Shown here in pieces: positions 41,092 through 49,532 of a stretch of DNA of 64,000 nucleotides. This DNA is from Gammaproteobacteria bacterium (GTDB taxonomy: Bacteria; Pseudomonadota; Gammaproteobacteria; SZUA-140): contig JADJWH010000005.1 of the NCBI GenBank assembly GCA_016716465.1, positions 251,345 to 315,344 of the forward strand, in the 5' to 3' direction. How positions within the stretch are numbered: position 1 is the stretch's first letter; every line of letters starts with the position of its first letter. A model generated the notes under the pieces. That model was not told the DNA's origin. It worked only from the letters and a program-made list of their open reading frames with translations, and made no database searches. Made by a program: the position numbers and the translations under genes.

Positions 41092-41727
41092 ATGATCACC
41101 ATCGCGGTATCGAAGGGACGCATCCTGCTCGAGACTTTGCCGTTGCTGGCCCGCGCCGGCATCGTCCCCGTCGATGACCCGCATACCAGCCGCAAGCTGA
41201 TTTTCGAGACCCGTCGTGAAGATGTCCGCCTCGTGGTGATTCGCGCCGCCGACGTGCCGACCTTCGTCGAGTACGGGGCCGCCGACATGGGCATCGCCGG
41301 CAAGGATGTGCTGATGGAATACGGCGGTGGCGGGCTGTACGAACCGCTCGATCTCCGCATTGCGTGCTGCCGCCTGATGCTCGCGGGTCCGGAACAGCCC
41401 GTGCCGCGCCCCCGGCGCGCGCGCGTCGCGACAAAGTACGTCGAGACGGCCCGGCGCTACTTCGCCGCGCGCGGCGAACAGGTCGAGATCGTCAAGCTGT
41501 ACGGATCGATGGAGCTGGCGCCGCTGGTCGACCTGGCGGACCTGATCGTCGATCTGGTGGACAGCGGCAGCACGCTGCGCGCCAACGGCCTGCGGCCCTA
41601 CGAAAACATCGCCGACATCAGTTCCCGCCTGATCGTCAACAAGGCGGCGATGAAGATGAAGCATGAACAGGTCAAGGGTCTGATCGCGCAGCTCGAGGCG
41701 GCGGTGGACCACAACAAGGGTGCCTGA
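41092..41727 (+). CDS. hisG: ATP phosphoribosyltransferase, short form HisG
   Basis: This encodes 211 residues. It catalyses the first step of histidine synthesis. ITIAVSKGRILLETLPLL, GIAGKDVLMEYG and the PRPP-binding DLADLIVDLVDSGSTLRANGL (in pieces) are visible. The regulatory C-terminal domain of the long (about 300-residue) enzyme is absent. Short HisG needs the HisZ subunit, which is not encoded in this window. The murA-hisG-hisD-hisC order matches Pseudomonas. Confidence 0.95.
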   Translation: MITIAVSKGRILLETLPLLARAGIVPVDDPHTSRKLIFETRREDVRLVVIRAADVPTFVEYGAADMGIAGKDVLMEYGGGGLYEPLDLRIACCRLMLAGPEQPVPRPRRARVATKYVETARRYFAARGEQVEIVKLYGSMELAPLVDLADLIVDLVDSGSTLRANGLRPYENIADISSRLIVNKAAMKMKHEQVKGLIAQLEAAVDHNKGA

Positions 41728-41776
41728 CCGGCGCGATCGTTGAACGCGGTTTTACTCTCCATTGCAGTGGTGACAT

Positions 41777-43090
41777 ATGCTCGGCATCAAGAGACTGGAC
41801 ACGGCGGATTCCGGATTCTACTCCCGGCTTGATGAGCTGCTCGCCTGGGAAAGCGTCTCCGATGCGGGGGTCAACGAGACGGTGCGCGCCATCCTGGCCG
41901 ACGTGCGCCGGCGCGGCGATGCCGCCCTGCTGGAATACACCCGGCGTTTCGACCGGGTCGAGGCGGCCACGGCGCGGGGGCTCGAGATCCCGGCCGCGCG
42001 CCTGCGCCAGGCGCTGGACGGCCTCCCCGCCGATCACCGCGCGGACCTGGAGCTGGCCGCCGTGCGCGTGCGCAGCTATCACGAGCATCAGAAGGCCGAT
42101 TCCTGGACGTACACCGAGCCGGACGGCACCCTGCTGGGTCAGCAGGTCACGCCGCTCGACCGCGTCGGGCTCTATGTCCCGGGCGGCAAGGCCTCGTATC
42201 CGTCCACCGTGATCATGAATGCGATCCCCGCCAAGGTCGCCGGCGTGCCCGAGCTGATCATGGTGGTGCCGACGCCGGACGGCGCGGTGAACGAACTGGT
42301 GCTGGCCGCCGCCTGCATCGCCGGCGTGGACCGCGTGTTCGCCTGCGGCGGGGCGCAGGCGGTCGCCGCGCTCGCCTACGGGACCGAGACCCTCCCGCGC
42401 GTGGACAAGATCGTCGGCCCCGGCAACATCTATGTCGCCACCGCCAAGGGCATGGTGTACGGCACGGTCGGCATCGACATGATCGCCGGGCCGTCCGAGA
42501 TCCTGGTGATCTGCGACGGCGCGACGAATCCGGACTGGATCGCGATGGACCTGTTCTCACAGGCCGAACACGACGAGGACGCGCAGTCGATCCTGTTGTG
42601 CCCGGATCCGGCCTATCTCGACCGCGTGGCGCAGAGCATCGAGCGCCTGCTGCCGCGGATGGAGCGCGCCGACATCATTCGCACCTCGATGTCGAAGCGC
42701 GCGGCGCTGATCCGCGTGCGCGATCTCGACGATGCCGCCGCGGTGGCCAATCATATCGCGCCCGAGCACCTCGAGCTGTCGGTGGCGGACCCGCTCGCGC
42801 TCGCACGCAAGATCCGCCACGCCGGCGCGATCTTCCTCGGGCGGCATACGGCCGAGGCGATCGGCGACTACATCGCCGGCCCCAACCACGTGCTGCCGAC
42901 CTCGCGCACCGCGCGCTTCTCGTCGCCGCTCGGGGTCTATGATTTCCAGAAGCGCTCCAGCCTGATCCAGTGCACGCCGGCGGGCGCCGCCGTCCTGGGC
43001 CGCACCGCCGCGGCGCTGGCCCGCAGCGAGGGCCTGACCGCGCATGCGCGGTCGGCGCAGTACCGCGTTGACGGCGAGGGCGGGGCATAG
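41777..43090 (+). CDS. hisD: Histidinol dehydrogenase HisD
   Basis: This encodes 437 residues. It oxidises histidinol to histidine in two NAD-dependent steps. Signatures are GLYVPGGKASYPSTVIMN, KIVGPGNIYVATAKG, DMIAGPSEILVI, DLFSQAEHDEDAQS with zinc ligands, and GPNHVLPTSRTARF. The length is normal. It lies between hisG and hisC in the same orientation. Confidence 0.96.
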   Translation: MLGIKRLDTADSGFYSRLDELLAWESVSDAGVNETVRAILADVRRRGDAALLEYTRRFDRVEAATARGLEIPAARLRQALDGLPADHRADLELAAVRVRSYHEHQKADSWTYTEPDGTLLGQQVTPLDRVGLYVPGGKASYPSTVIMNAIPAKVAGVPELIMVVPTPDGAVNELVLAAACIAGVDRVFACGGAQAVAALAYGTETLPRVDKIVGPGNIYVATAKGMVYGTVGIDMIAGPSEILVICDGATNPDWIAMDLFSQAEHDEDAQSILLCPDPAYLDRVAQSIERLLPRMERADIIRTSMSKRAALIRVRDLDDAAAVANHIAPEHLELSVADPLALARKIRHAGAIFLGRHTAEAIGDYIAGPNHVLPTSRTARFSSPLGVYDFQKRSSLIQCTPAGAAVLGRTAAALARSEGLTAHARSAQYRVDGEGGA

Positions 43091-43103
43091 TCCCGGCGGC
43101 ATC

Positions 43104-44219
43104 ATGACGTCCTCTTCCGCATCCGCGCCCGCCGACGCCGCCATCCGCGCCCGCATCGAGCAGTGGGTGCGTCCGGAGATCCGCGCGCTCAACGCCTATC
43201 ATGTGCCGCCGGCCGCCGGCCTGATCAAGCTCGACGCGATGGAGAATCCCTACCGCTGGCCGCCGGCCGTGGTCGAGGCCTGGCTGGAGACGCTGCGGGA
43301 GGTCGCGCTCAACCGTTATCCCGATCCCGGCGCGGACGCGCTCAAGCGCGAGCTGCGCGCGTTCTTCGGGGTGCCGCGCGGGATGGATCTGCTGCTCGGC
43401 AACGGTTCGGACGAACTGCTGCAGATCGTCGCGCTCGCCGTGGCCGCCCCGGGACGCGTCGCGCTGGCGCCGCAGCCGGCGTTCAGCATGTACCGCATGA
43501 TCTCGATCTTTACCGGCCTGGATTTTGTCGGCGTGCCGCTGCGTGCCACCGACTTTGCCCTCGAGCGCGAGACGGTGCTGGCGGAGATCGCGCGCCGCCG
43601 CCCCGCGCTGGTACTGCTCGATTATCCGAACAATCCGACCGGTGGACTGTTCGACGCGGAGACCGTGCGCGCCGTGATCGAGGCGGCGCCCGGCCTGGTG
43701 GTGGTCGACGAGGCCTATCAGGCCTTCTCCGAGACGACGCTGATGGACTGGCTGCATGACCATCCCAATCTGCTGGTGTTGCGCACCCTGTCCAAGATGG
43801 GGCTGGCCGGCCTGCGCCTCGGCATGCTCGCGGGCCGGCCTGAATGGATCACGGAACTGGACAAGATCCGCCTGCCCTACAATATCAATGTGCTGACGCA
43901 GGCGAGCGCGGCCTTCGCCCTGCGCCACCGCACCATGCTGGAGGAGCAGGCGGGACGCCTGCGCGCCGACCGCGAGGGACTGCTCGCGGCCCTGCGCGCC
44001 TGCCGCGGTCTGACCGTCTATCCGAGCCGGGCGAACTTCATCCTGTTTCGCGCCCCGGCCGGGCGCGGCGGCGAGATCTTCGCCGGGCTGCGTGAACGCG
44101 GGGTGCTGATCAAGAATCTGGACGGCGCCGGTGATGCGCTGCGGGATTGCCTGCGCGTCACGGTCGGCACCCCCGAGGAAAACCAGGCCTTTTTGACGGC
44201 TCTGGCCGCAGTGCTGTAA
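43104..44219 (+). CDS. hisC: Histidinol-phosphate aminotransferase HisC
   Basis: This encodes 371 residues, a fold-type I PLP enzyme. The start at 43104 (MTSSSASAPADAAI) is 13 bases after hisD. Motifs are LDAMENPYRWP, LGNGSDELLQI, DYPNNPTGGLFD, VVVDEAYQAF and the PLP-lysine region LRTLSKMGLAGLRLG. It transaminates imidazole acetol phosphate. A short GC hairpin (44222-44238, ACCCCG/CGGGGT) follows the stop. Confidence 0.95.
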   Translation: MTSSSASAPADAAIRARIEQWVRPEIRALNAYHVPPAAGLIKLDAMENPYRWPPAVVEAWLETLREVALNRYPDPGADALKRELRAFFGVPRGMDLLLGNGSDELLQIVALAVAAPGRVALAPQPAFSMYRMISIFTGLDFVGVPLRATDFALERETVLAEIARRRPALVLLDYPNNPTGGLFDAETVRAVIEAAPGLVVVDEAYQAFSETTLMDWLHDHPNLLVLRTLSKMGLAGLRLGMLAGRPEWITELDKIRLPYNINVLTQASAAFALRHRTMLEEQAGRLRADREGLLAALRACRGLTVYPSRANFILFRAPAGRGGEIFAGLRERGVLIKNLDGAGDALRDCLRVTVGTPEENQAFLTALAAVL

Positions 44220-44298
44220 TAACCCCGGGCCGCGGGGTCGATTCGCACGCGAAGACGGGTTGTGCCATTATATTGGCGTTCATGTTGGAGAAGGATGG

Positions 44299-44892
44299 AT
44301 GGGAGAACGTAAGGCCACGGTTAAACGCGACACCCGGGAGACCCGTATCTCCGCGACGGTCGATCTCGACGGCACGGGACGGGCCGTGTTCCATACCCCG
44401 GTGCCGTTTCTCGATCATATGCTGGACCAGGTCGCGCGCCACGGCATGATCGACATCGAGTTGCATGCCGAAGGGGACATCCACATCGATGCCCATCACA
44501 CCGTGGAGGACATCGGCATCGTGCTCGGCCAGGCGTTGGCGCGGGCGCTCGGCGAGAAGCACGGCATTCGCCGTTACGGCCACGCCTACGTGCCGCTGGA
44601 CGAGGCCCTGTCGCGCGTGGTGATCGATCTGTCGGGCCGTCCCGGCCTGGATTACCATGTGGTCTTTCCGCGCGCGCGCATCGGGGAGATGGACGTCGAC
44701 CTGCTGCAGGAGTTTTTCCGCGGCTTCGTCAACCACGCGCTCGTCACCCTGCATATCGACTGCCTGCGCGGAGTCAACGCACACCATATCGCGGAGACAA
44801 TATTCAAGGCCTTTGGTCGCGCGTTGCGCGCGGCGGTGGAGCCGGATCCGCGCGGGGCGGGCATCATGCCGTCGACCAAGGGCAGCCTCTGA
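44299..44892 (+). CDS. hisB: Imidazoleglycerol-phosphate dehydratase HisB
   Basis: This encodes 197 residues, a monofunctional enzyme without the N-terminal histidinol-phosphatase domain of enterobacterial HisB. The metal-binding repeats HIDAHHTVED and VNAHHIAETIFK are present, and the C-terminus PSTKGSL is typical. GGAGAAGG precedes the ATG at 44299. A 79-base gap with a hairpin separates it from hisC, so it may have its own promoter. Confidence 0.95.
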   Translation: MGERKATVKRDTRETRISATVDLDGTGRAVFHTPVPFLDHMLDQVARHGMIDIELHAEGDIHIDAHHTVEDIGIVLGQALARALGEKHGIRRYGHAYVPLDEALSRVVIDLSGRPGLDYHVVFPRARIGEMDVDLLQEFFRGFVNHALVTLHIDCLRGVNAHHIAETIFKAFGRALRAAVEPDPRGAGIMPSTKGSL

Positions 44893-44941
44893 TTCCTGCC
44901 TGGCCAGGTTTTTCGTTCGAGCGGACGATGGATACAATCCC

Positions 44942-45580
44942 ATGACGACGGTAGCGGTAATCGATTACGGCATGGGCAACATCCGTTCCGTGTCCAAGGC
45001 GCTGGAATACGTCGGCGGCGACGCCCAGATCGAGGTCAGCTACGACCCGGAGCGCATCCTGCATGCCGACCATGTGGTGTTCCCCGGTGTGGGCGCGTTG
45101 CGCGACTGCATGTCTGAATTGCAGCGGCTGGAGCTCGACGACGTGATCCGTGAATGCGCCCGCACCCGTCCGTTCCTCGGCATCTGTCTCGGCATGCAGG
45201 CCCTGCTGGATTTTAGCGAAGAGAATGGCGGTACCTCCGGCCTCGGTATCGTGCCCGGGCGTACCGTGCGGTTTCCCGGCGGCGACCCCGGCGCGGAACC
45301 GCTCAAGATCCCCCACATGGGCTGGGATCGCGTCCATCAGGCACATGCCCACGCTCTGTGGGAGGGGATCGCCCAGGACAGCTATTTCTACTTCGTGCAC
45401 AGCTACTATGTGGAACCGCGCGATGCCGCGGTGGTCGCCGCGACGACCGATTACGGCGTTTCGTTTGCCGCGGCGCTGGCGCGCGGTAACATATTCGCGG
45501 TGCAATTCCATCCGGAAAAGAGTCAGCAGGCGGGACTGAAGCTGCTGGCGAATTTTCTCGCCTGGGACGGCGGGATCTAG
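44942..45580 (+). CDS. hisH: Imidazole glycerol phosphate synthase glutaminase subunit HisH
   Basis: This encodes 212 residues, a class I glutamine amidotransferase. VIDYGMGNIRSVSKALE opens the protein. The nucleophile Cys is in LGICLGMQALL, and His/Glu in AVQFHPEKSQQAGL. It feeds ammonia to HisF. It lies 49 bases after hisB. Confidence 0.95.
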   Translation: MTTVAVIDYGMGNIRSVSKALEYVGGDAQIEVSYDPERILHADHVVFPGVGALRDCMSELQRLELDDVIRECARTRPFLGICLGMQALLDFSEENGGTSGLGIVPGRTVRFPGGDPGAEPLKIPHMGWDRVHQAHAHALWEGIAQDSYFYFVHSYYVEPRDAAVVAATTDYGVSFAAALARGNIFAVQFHPEKSQQAGLKLLANFLAWDGGI

Positions 45581-45670
45581 CGGCCGGGCGCGGCAAGCCG
45601 CGTGTATCCGGCAACAGGTAAGAAGCGTGATTCCTGGCAAGTCTGTAACCCTTCGTATGAGGACAGTACC

Positions 45671-46408
45671 ATGTTGTTGATACCTGCCATCGATCTCAAG
45701 GATGGCCAGTGCGTGCGCCTGCGTCAGGGCCGCATGGATGACGCCACGATCTTTTCCGACGATCCGGTACAGATCGCTGGCCGCTGGGTGGAGGAAGGCG
45801 CGCGGCGCCTGCATATCGTCGACCTCAATGGCGCGATCGCCGGCCGTCCGGTCAACATGCGCGTCATCAAGGACATCGCCAGGGCCTTTCCCGATGTGCC
45901 GATCCAGATCGGCGGCGGGATCCGCGACGAGGAGACGATCGACGCCTACCTCGACATCGGCGTCAGTTACGTGATCATCGGCACCAGCGCGGTGAATGAG
46001 CCCCACTTCGTCGCCGATGCCGCCGTTGCCTATCCCGGCCACGTGATCGTGGCGCTGGATGCGCGTGAGGGGAAGGTGGCCATCGATGGCTGGTCCAAGC
46101 TGTCGAATCACGATGTGATCGATCTCGCACAGCACTTTGAGCGCGACGGCGTCGTCGCCATCGTCTATACGGATATCAGCCGTGACGGCATGATGAACGG
46201 CATCAATATCGAGTCCACCGTCCGGCTCGCCCAGGCGGTCACCATACCGGTGATCGCCTCCGGCGGCATCGCCAGCATCGAGGACATCAAGGCGCTGGGC
46301 AGGCATGCGCGCGACGGCATCACCGGCGCGGTGCTGGGCCGCGCCCTGTACGAGGGGGCGCTGGATTTCGCCGAGGCCCAGCGCCTCGCCGACGGTTTCG
46401 CCGGATGA
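45671..46408 (+). CDS. hisA: Phosphoribosylformimino-5-aminoimidazole carboxamide ribotide isomerase HisA
   Basis: This encodes 245 residues, a (beta/alpha)8 barrel. MLLIPAIDLKDGQCVRLRQG is the usual N-terminus, with the catalytic Asp in AIDLKDG and the second in YTDISRDGMM; phosphate-binding loops GGGIRD and ASGGIAS are present. GAGGACA precedes the ATG at 45671. It overlaps hisF by 4 bases. Confidence 0.95.
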   Translation: MLLIPAIDLKDGQCVRLRQGRMDDATIFSDDPVQIAGRWVEEGARRLHIVDLNGAIAGRPVNMRVIKDIARAFPDVPIQIGGGIRDEETIDAYLDIGVSYVIIGTSAVNEPHFVADAAVAYPGHVIVALDAREGKVAIDGWSKLSNHDVIDLAQHFERDGVVAIVYTDISRDGMMNGINIESTVRLAQAVTIPVIASGGIASIEDIKALGRHARDGITGAVLGRALYEGALDFAEAQRLADGFAG

Positions 46409-47181
46409 CGGGTCTCGCCAAGCGCATCATCCCCTGCCTCGACGTCGACAAGGGCCGCGTCGTCAAGGGTGTCCGCTTCGTGAACATCACCGATGCCGGC
46501 GATCCGGTCGAGATCGCCCGGGTCTACGACGCCCAGGGCGCGGACGAGCTGGTGTTCCTCGATATCACCGCCAGTGCCGAGGAGCGCGCGACGATGGCGC
46601 ACGTGGTCGAGCAGGTGGCCGCGCAGGTGTTCATTCCGCTGACCGTCGGCGGCGGTATCCGCGAGGTGACCGATATCCGGCGCATGCTAAACGCGGGCGC
46701 GGACAAGGTCGCCATCAACACGGCGGCGATCACCAACCCCGACTTCGTGCGCGTCGCGGCCGAGCGCTTCGGTTCCCAGTGCATCGTGGTGGCCATCGAC
46801 GCCAAGCGCGTCAGCGGTCCGGAGGATGCGCCGGCATGGGAGATCTTCACCCACGGCGGCCGCAAGTCGACCGGAATCGACGCGGTGGACTGGGCACGCC
46901 GCATGGCCGAGCTCGGCGCCGGCGAAATACTGCTGACCAGCATGGACCGTGACGGCACCCGTGACGGCTACGATCTCGAGCTGACCGCGGCGGTCAGCGC
47001 GGCCGTCGGCGTGCCGGTGATCGCCTCCGGCGGGGTGGGGGAACTGCAGCACCTGGCCGACGGCATCCTCAAGGGCAAGGCGGACGCGGTGCTGGCGGCG
47101 AGCATCTTTCATTACGGCCAGCACACGGTACAGGATGCGAAGCGTTTCCTGGCCGGGCGTGGCATCACGGTTCGGCTTTGA
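46405..47181 (+). CDS. hisF: Imidazole glycerol phosphate synthase cyclase subunit HisF
   Basis: This encodes 258 residues, the barrel partner of HisH. LAKRIIPCLDVDKGRVVKGV, ELVFLDITAS, GGGIREVTDI, STGIDAVDWARR and LLTSMDRDGTRDGYD are all HisF signatures. It makes imidazole glycerol phosphate and AICAR. The TGA stop is followed by hisI after 23 bases. Confidence 0.96.
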   Translation: MTGLAKRIIPCLDVDKGRVVKGVRFVNITDAGDPVEIARVYDAQGADELVFLDITASAEERATMAHVVEQVAAQVFIPLTVGGGIREVTDIRRMLNAGADKVAINTAAITNPDFVRVAAERFGSQCIVVAIDAKRVSGPEDAPAWEIFTHGGRKSTGIDAVDWARRMAELGAGEILLTSMDRDGTRDGYDLELTAAVSAAVGVPVIASGGVGELQHLADGILKGKADAVLAASIFHYGQHTVQDAKRFLAGRGITVRL

Positions 47182-47204
47182 CCCTGAGCGGAGAGGTTGA
47201 CGAC

Positions 47205-47609
47205 ATGCCCGAAGGGGAGGACTGGCTGGCGGATGTGAAGTGGACGAAGAGCGGGCTGGTGCCCGCCATCGTGCAGGATCACGCCAGTGGCCGCGTACTG
47301 ATGTTCGCCTGGATGGACCGCGCGGCGTTGGCGGAAACCGCCGCCAGCGGCCGCGCGGTGTTCTGGTCGCGTTCGCGCCACAGCCTGTGGCGCAAGGGCG
47401 AGAGTTCGGGCCATGTCCAGCGGGTGCGCGAGCTCTGGCTCGACTGCGACGGCGATGTGGTGCTGCTGCGCGTTGAACAGGAAGGCGGCATCGCCTGCCA
47501 TACCGGGCGCCAGAGCTGCTTCTTCCGCCGGCTGCGGGACGGACGCTGGGAGACGATCGACCCGGTTCTGAGGGATCCCGCCGATATATATGGTGATTCC
47601 GGCGGCTGA
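47205..47609 (+). CDS. hisI: Phosphoribosyl-AMP cyclohydrolase HisI
   Basis: This encodes 134 residues, a monofunctional form separate from HisE. VLMFAWMDRAALAET, FWSRSRHSLWRKGESSGH and the metal/zinc residues in LDCDGD and ACHTGRQSCFF are visible. The ATG at 47205 is preferred over a TTG at 47178 because GGAGAGG lies about 8 bases upstream and MPEGEDWLADVKW fits the family start. Confidence 0.94.
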   Translation: MPEGEDWLADVKWTKSGLVPAIVQDHASGRVLMFAWMDRAALAETAASGRAVFWSRSRHSLWRKGESSGHVQRVRELWLDCDGDVVLLRVEQEGGIACHTGRQSCFFRRLRDGRWETIDPVLRDPADIYGDSGG

Positions 47610-47655
47610 AAGGCGGTATATTCAAGGGCATCATCCAGATTCGACGGCAGATTTC

Positions 47656-47976
47656 ATGGATACCGTACTGACAGATCTGGCACGCGTGCTGGAACAGCGC
47701 AAGCTGGGGGACCCGGAGACATCCTACGTGGCCCGGCTCTATAATAAGGGCCTGCCTGCAATCCTGAAAAAGATCGGCGAGGAGGCCACCGAGGTGGTGT
47801 TGGCTGGGCAGTCCGAGGGTGACGATGCGCTGGTGCGCGAGGTGGCGGACCTGTGGTTTCATACCCTGATCCTGCTCGCCCATCGCGGTCTGGGACCGCG
47901 GGAAGTACTGGCCGAGCTCGAGCGGCGCAGCGGGGTCTCCGGCATCGAGGAGAAGAACAGCCGGGTCGGACGGTAG
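47656..47976 (+). CDS. hisE: Phosphoribosyl-ATP diphosphatase HisE
   Basis: This encodes 106 residues of the MazG-like HisE family: LARVLEQRKLGDPETSYVARL (in pieces), KKIGEEATEVVLAG with metal-binding glutamates and LVREVADLWFHTLILL. It hydrolyses phosphoribosyl-ATP to phosphoribosyl-AMP. It is the last his gene in the run and is followed by tatABC, a frequent proteobacterial arrangement. Confidence 0.94.
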   Translation: MDTVLTDLARVLEQRKLGDPETSYVARLYNKGLPAILKKIGEEATEVVLAGQSEGDDALVREVADLWFHTLILLAHRGLGPREVLAELERRSGVSGIEEKNSRVGR

Positions 47977-48024
47977 GACGGGCGAGGGTGTGCCCGAACA
48001 TCAATGTGATTGAGGTGCAAGATC

Positions 48025-48270
48025 ATGGGATTCAGTCTCTGGCATTTACTGGTGGTGTTGTTGATCGTGGTCCTGCTGTTCGGGACCAAGAAGCTGGCCT
48101 CTATCGGCAAGGACATGGGCGGGGCGGTGAAGGGGTTCCGCGACGCCATGCGCAACCCGAACGAGGGCGAGGACCAGGAAGAAGACAAGGAAGCGCCCCG
48201 CCTCAAGCAGGCCGATGCACCGAAGGCCGGCGAGGGCAAGGTCGAGTCGCGCGAGAAGAACCAGGCCTGA
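48025..48270 (+). CDS. tatA: Sec-independent translocase subunit TatA
   Basis: This encodes 81 residues. A single N-terminal helix (LWHLLVVLLIVVLLFG) is followed by the amphipathic helix with FGTKKLASIGKDMGGAVKGFRDAM (in pieces) and an acidic-basic tail. TatA forms the pore for folded, twin-arginine-tagged proteins. GAGG precedes the ATG at 48025. The ActB1 precursor encoded nearby is a probable substrate. Confidence 0.93.
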   Translation: MGFSLWHLLVVLLIVVLLFGTKKLASIGKDMGGAVKGFRDAMRNPNEGEDQEEDKEAPRLKQADAPKAGEGKVESREKNQA

Positions 48271-48415
48271 GTCGCTCCATGTCCGGACTGCCGCCCAGCA
48301 TCGCGTACCTCCCGTCTTCCGGATCGACCGGTCGCCAGGGCGTGAGCGGGCCCCGGCGCATGCCCACCTAGCCACCCTTTTTTCGCCCCGGGCGGCCGCT
48401 CGGATTGCCAAGCCG

Positions 48416-48757
48416 ATGTTCGATATTGGGTTCAGCGAAATTCTCATCATCTCCGTGGTGGCGATCCTGGTCGTCGGACCCAAGGAGTTTCCCGCCCTGG
48501 TGCGCACCATCGGGCGCTGGATGGGGAAGGCGCGTTCGGTCGCCGGCGAGGTCAGGAGCGAGTTTCAGCGTGAACTGGCCAGGACCGAGGAGCTCACGCG
48601 CAAGATCGAGCAGGAAAGCGAGATCGCCGAGCTCCACAAGGTGATCGACGAAACCAAGGCCACCATCCCGATCAACGCCCCGGTCGCAGGCGAGGAGAAA
48701 TCCGCGCCCGACGCGGCCGCGTCGAACACGGGGACCAAGTCCGATGGCGGCACCTGA
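48416..48757 (+). CDS. tatB: Sec-independent translocase subunit TatB
   Basis: This encodes 113 residues. MFDIGFSEILIISVVAILVVGPKEFP (in pieces), with Glu in the membrane helix and the GP hinge, marks TatB rather than TatA. A long amphipathic/coiled region follows. TatB with TatC binds twin-arginine signals. An unusually long 145-base gap separates it from tatA, with no extra gene in it. It overlaps tatC by 14 bases. Confidence 0.93.
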   Translation: MFDIGFSEILIISVVAILVVGPKEFPALVRTIGRWMGKARSVAGEVRSEFQRELARTEELTRKIEQESEIAELHKVIDETKATIPINAPVAGEEKSAPDAAASNTGTKSDGGT

Positions 48758-49523
48758 GAAGTATCCGCCTGAGGCGGAGATGCCGTTGATCGGTCACCTG
48801 ATCGAGCTGCGCTCGCGCCTGCTGCGCGTCGTGATCGGTGTCGGCATCGTTTTCCTCGCCATGGTGCCGTTCGCCAATGCACTCTACACCGCCGTGGCGC
48901 AGCCCCTCATGCAGCGGCTGCCGCAAGGCGCCACCATGATCTCCACCGAGGTCGTCGGCGCTTTCATGGTGCCGCTCAAGTTTACCTTCGTGCTCTCGTT
49001 CTTCTTCGCCGTGCCCTGGGTGCTGTACCAGATATGGGGGTTCGTGGCGCCGGGATTGTACCGGAGCGAGCGCAGGCTCATCCTCCCGCTGCTGGCCTCG
49101 AGCACGCTGCTGTTCTATGCTGGCATGGCCTTCGCGTACTTTATTGTGATGCCGATGGTGTTCACCTTCATGGTGGGGACCACCCCCGACGGCGTCGCGA
49201 TGATGACCGATATCGGCAGCTACCTGAGCTTTGTCATGCTGCTGTTCTTCGCCTTCGGGTTGGCCTTCGAGGTGCCGGTGGCCACCATCCTGCTGGTATG
49301 GGCCGGACTGGTCACGCCGGAGGGCCTCAGGTCGAAGCGCTCCTACATCATCGTGGGATGCTTCGTCATCGCCGCCGTGATCACCCCGCCCGACGCGCTT
49401 TCCCAGATCATGCTGGCCATGCCGATGTGGCTGCTGTTCGAGGTCGGGCTGCTGATCTCGCGTATCTACGTGCGCAAGGAGCCGGAGGAAGAGGAGCCGG
49501 CGCAGGACAAGGGCGCCGGCTAG
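48744..49523 (+). CDS. tatC: Sec-independent translocase subunit TatC
   Basis: This encodes 259 residues with six membrane helices. PLIGHLIELRSRLLRVVIG, the conserved FVAPGLYRSERRLILPLL and FGLAFEVPVATILLVWAGLV (in pieces) are TatC signatures. It is the receptor for twin-arginine signal peptides. The stop lies 9 bases from the converging algW-type gene. Confidence 0.95.
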   Translation: MAAPEKYPPEAEMPLIGHLIELRSRLLRVVIGVGIVFLAMVPFANALYTAVAQPLMQRLPQGATMISTEVVGAFMVPLKFTFVLSFFFAVPWVLYQIWGFVAPGLYRSERRLILPLLASSTLLFYAGMAFAYFIVMPMVFTFMVGTTPDGVAMMTDIGSYLSFVMLLFFAFGLAFEVPVATILLVWAGLVTPEGLRSKRSYIIVGCFVIAAVITPPDALSQIMLAMPMWLLFEVGLLISRIYVRKEPEEEEPAQDKGAG

Positions 49524-49532
49524 GGAAACGGG

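Noticed and set aside
40030..44219. Possible frameshifts or pseudogenes in the murA-hisGDC run
   Set aside because: Each gene reads through at normal family length with intact active-site motifs; no broken frame was found.
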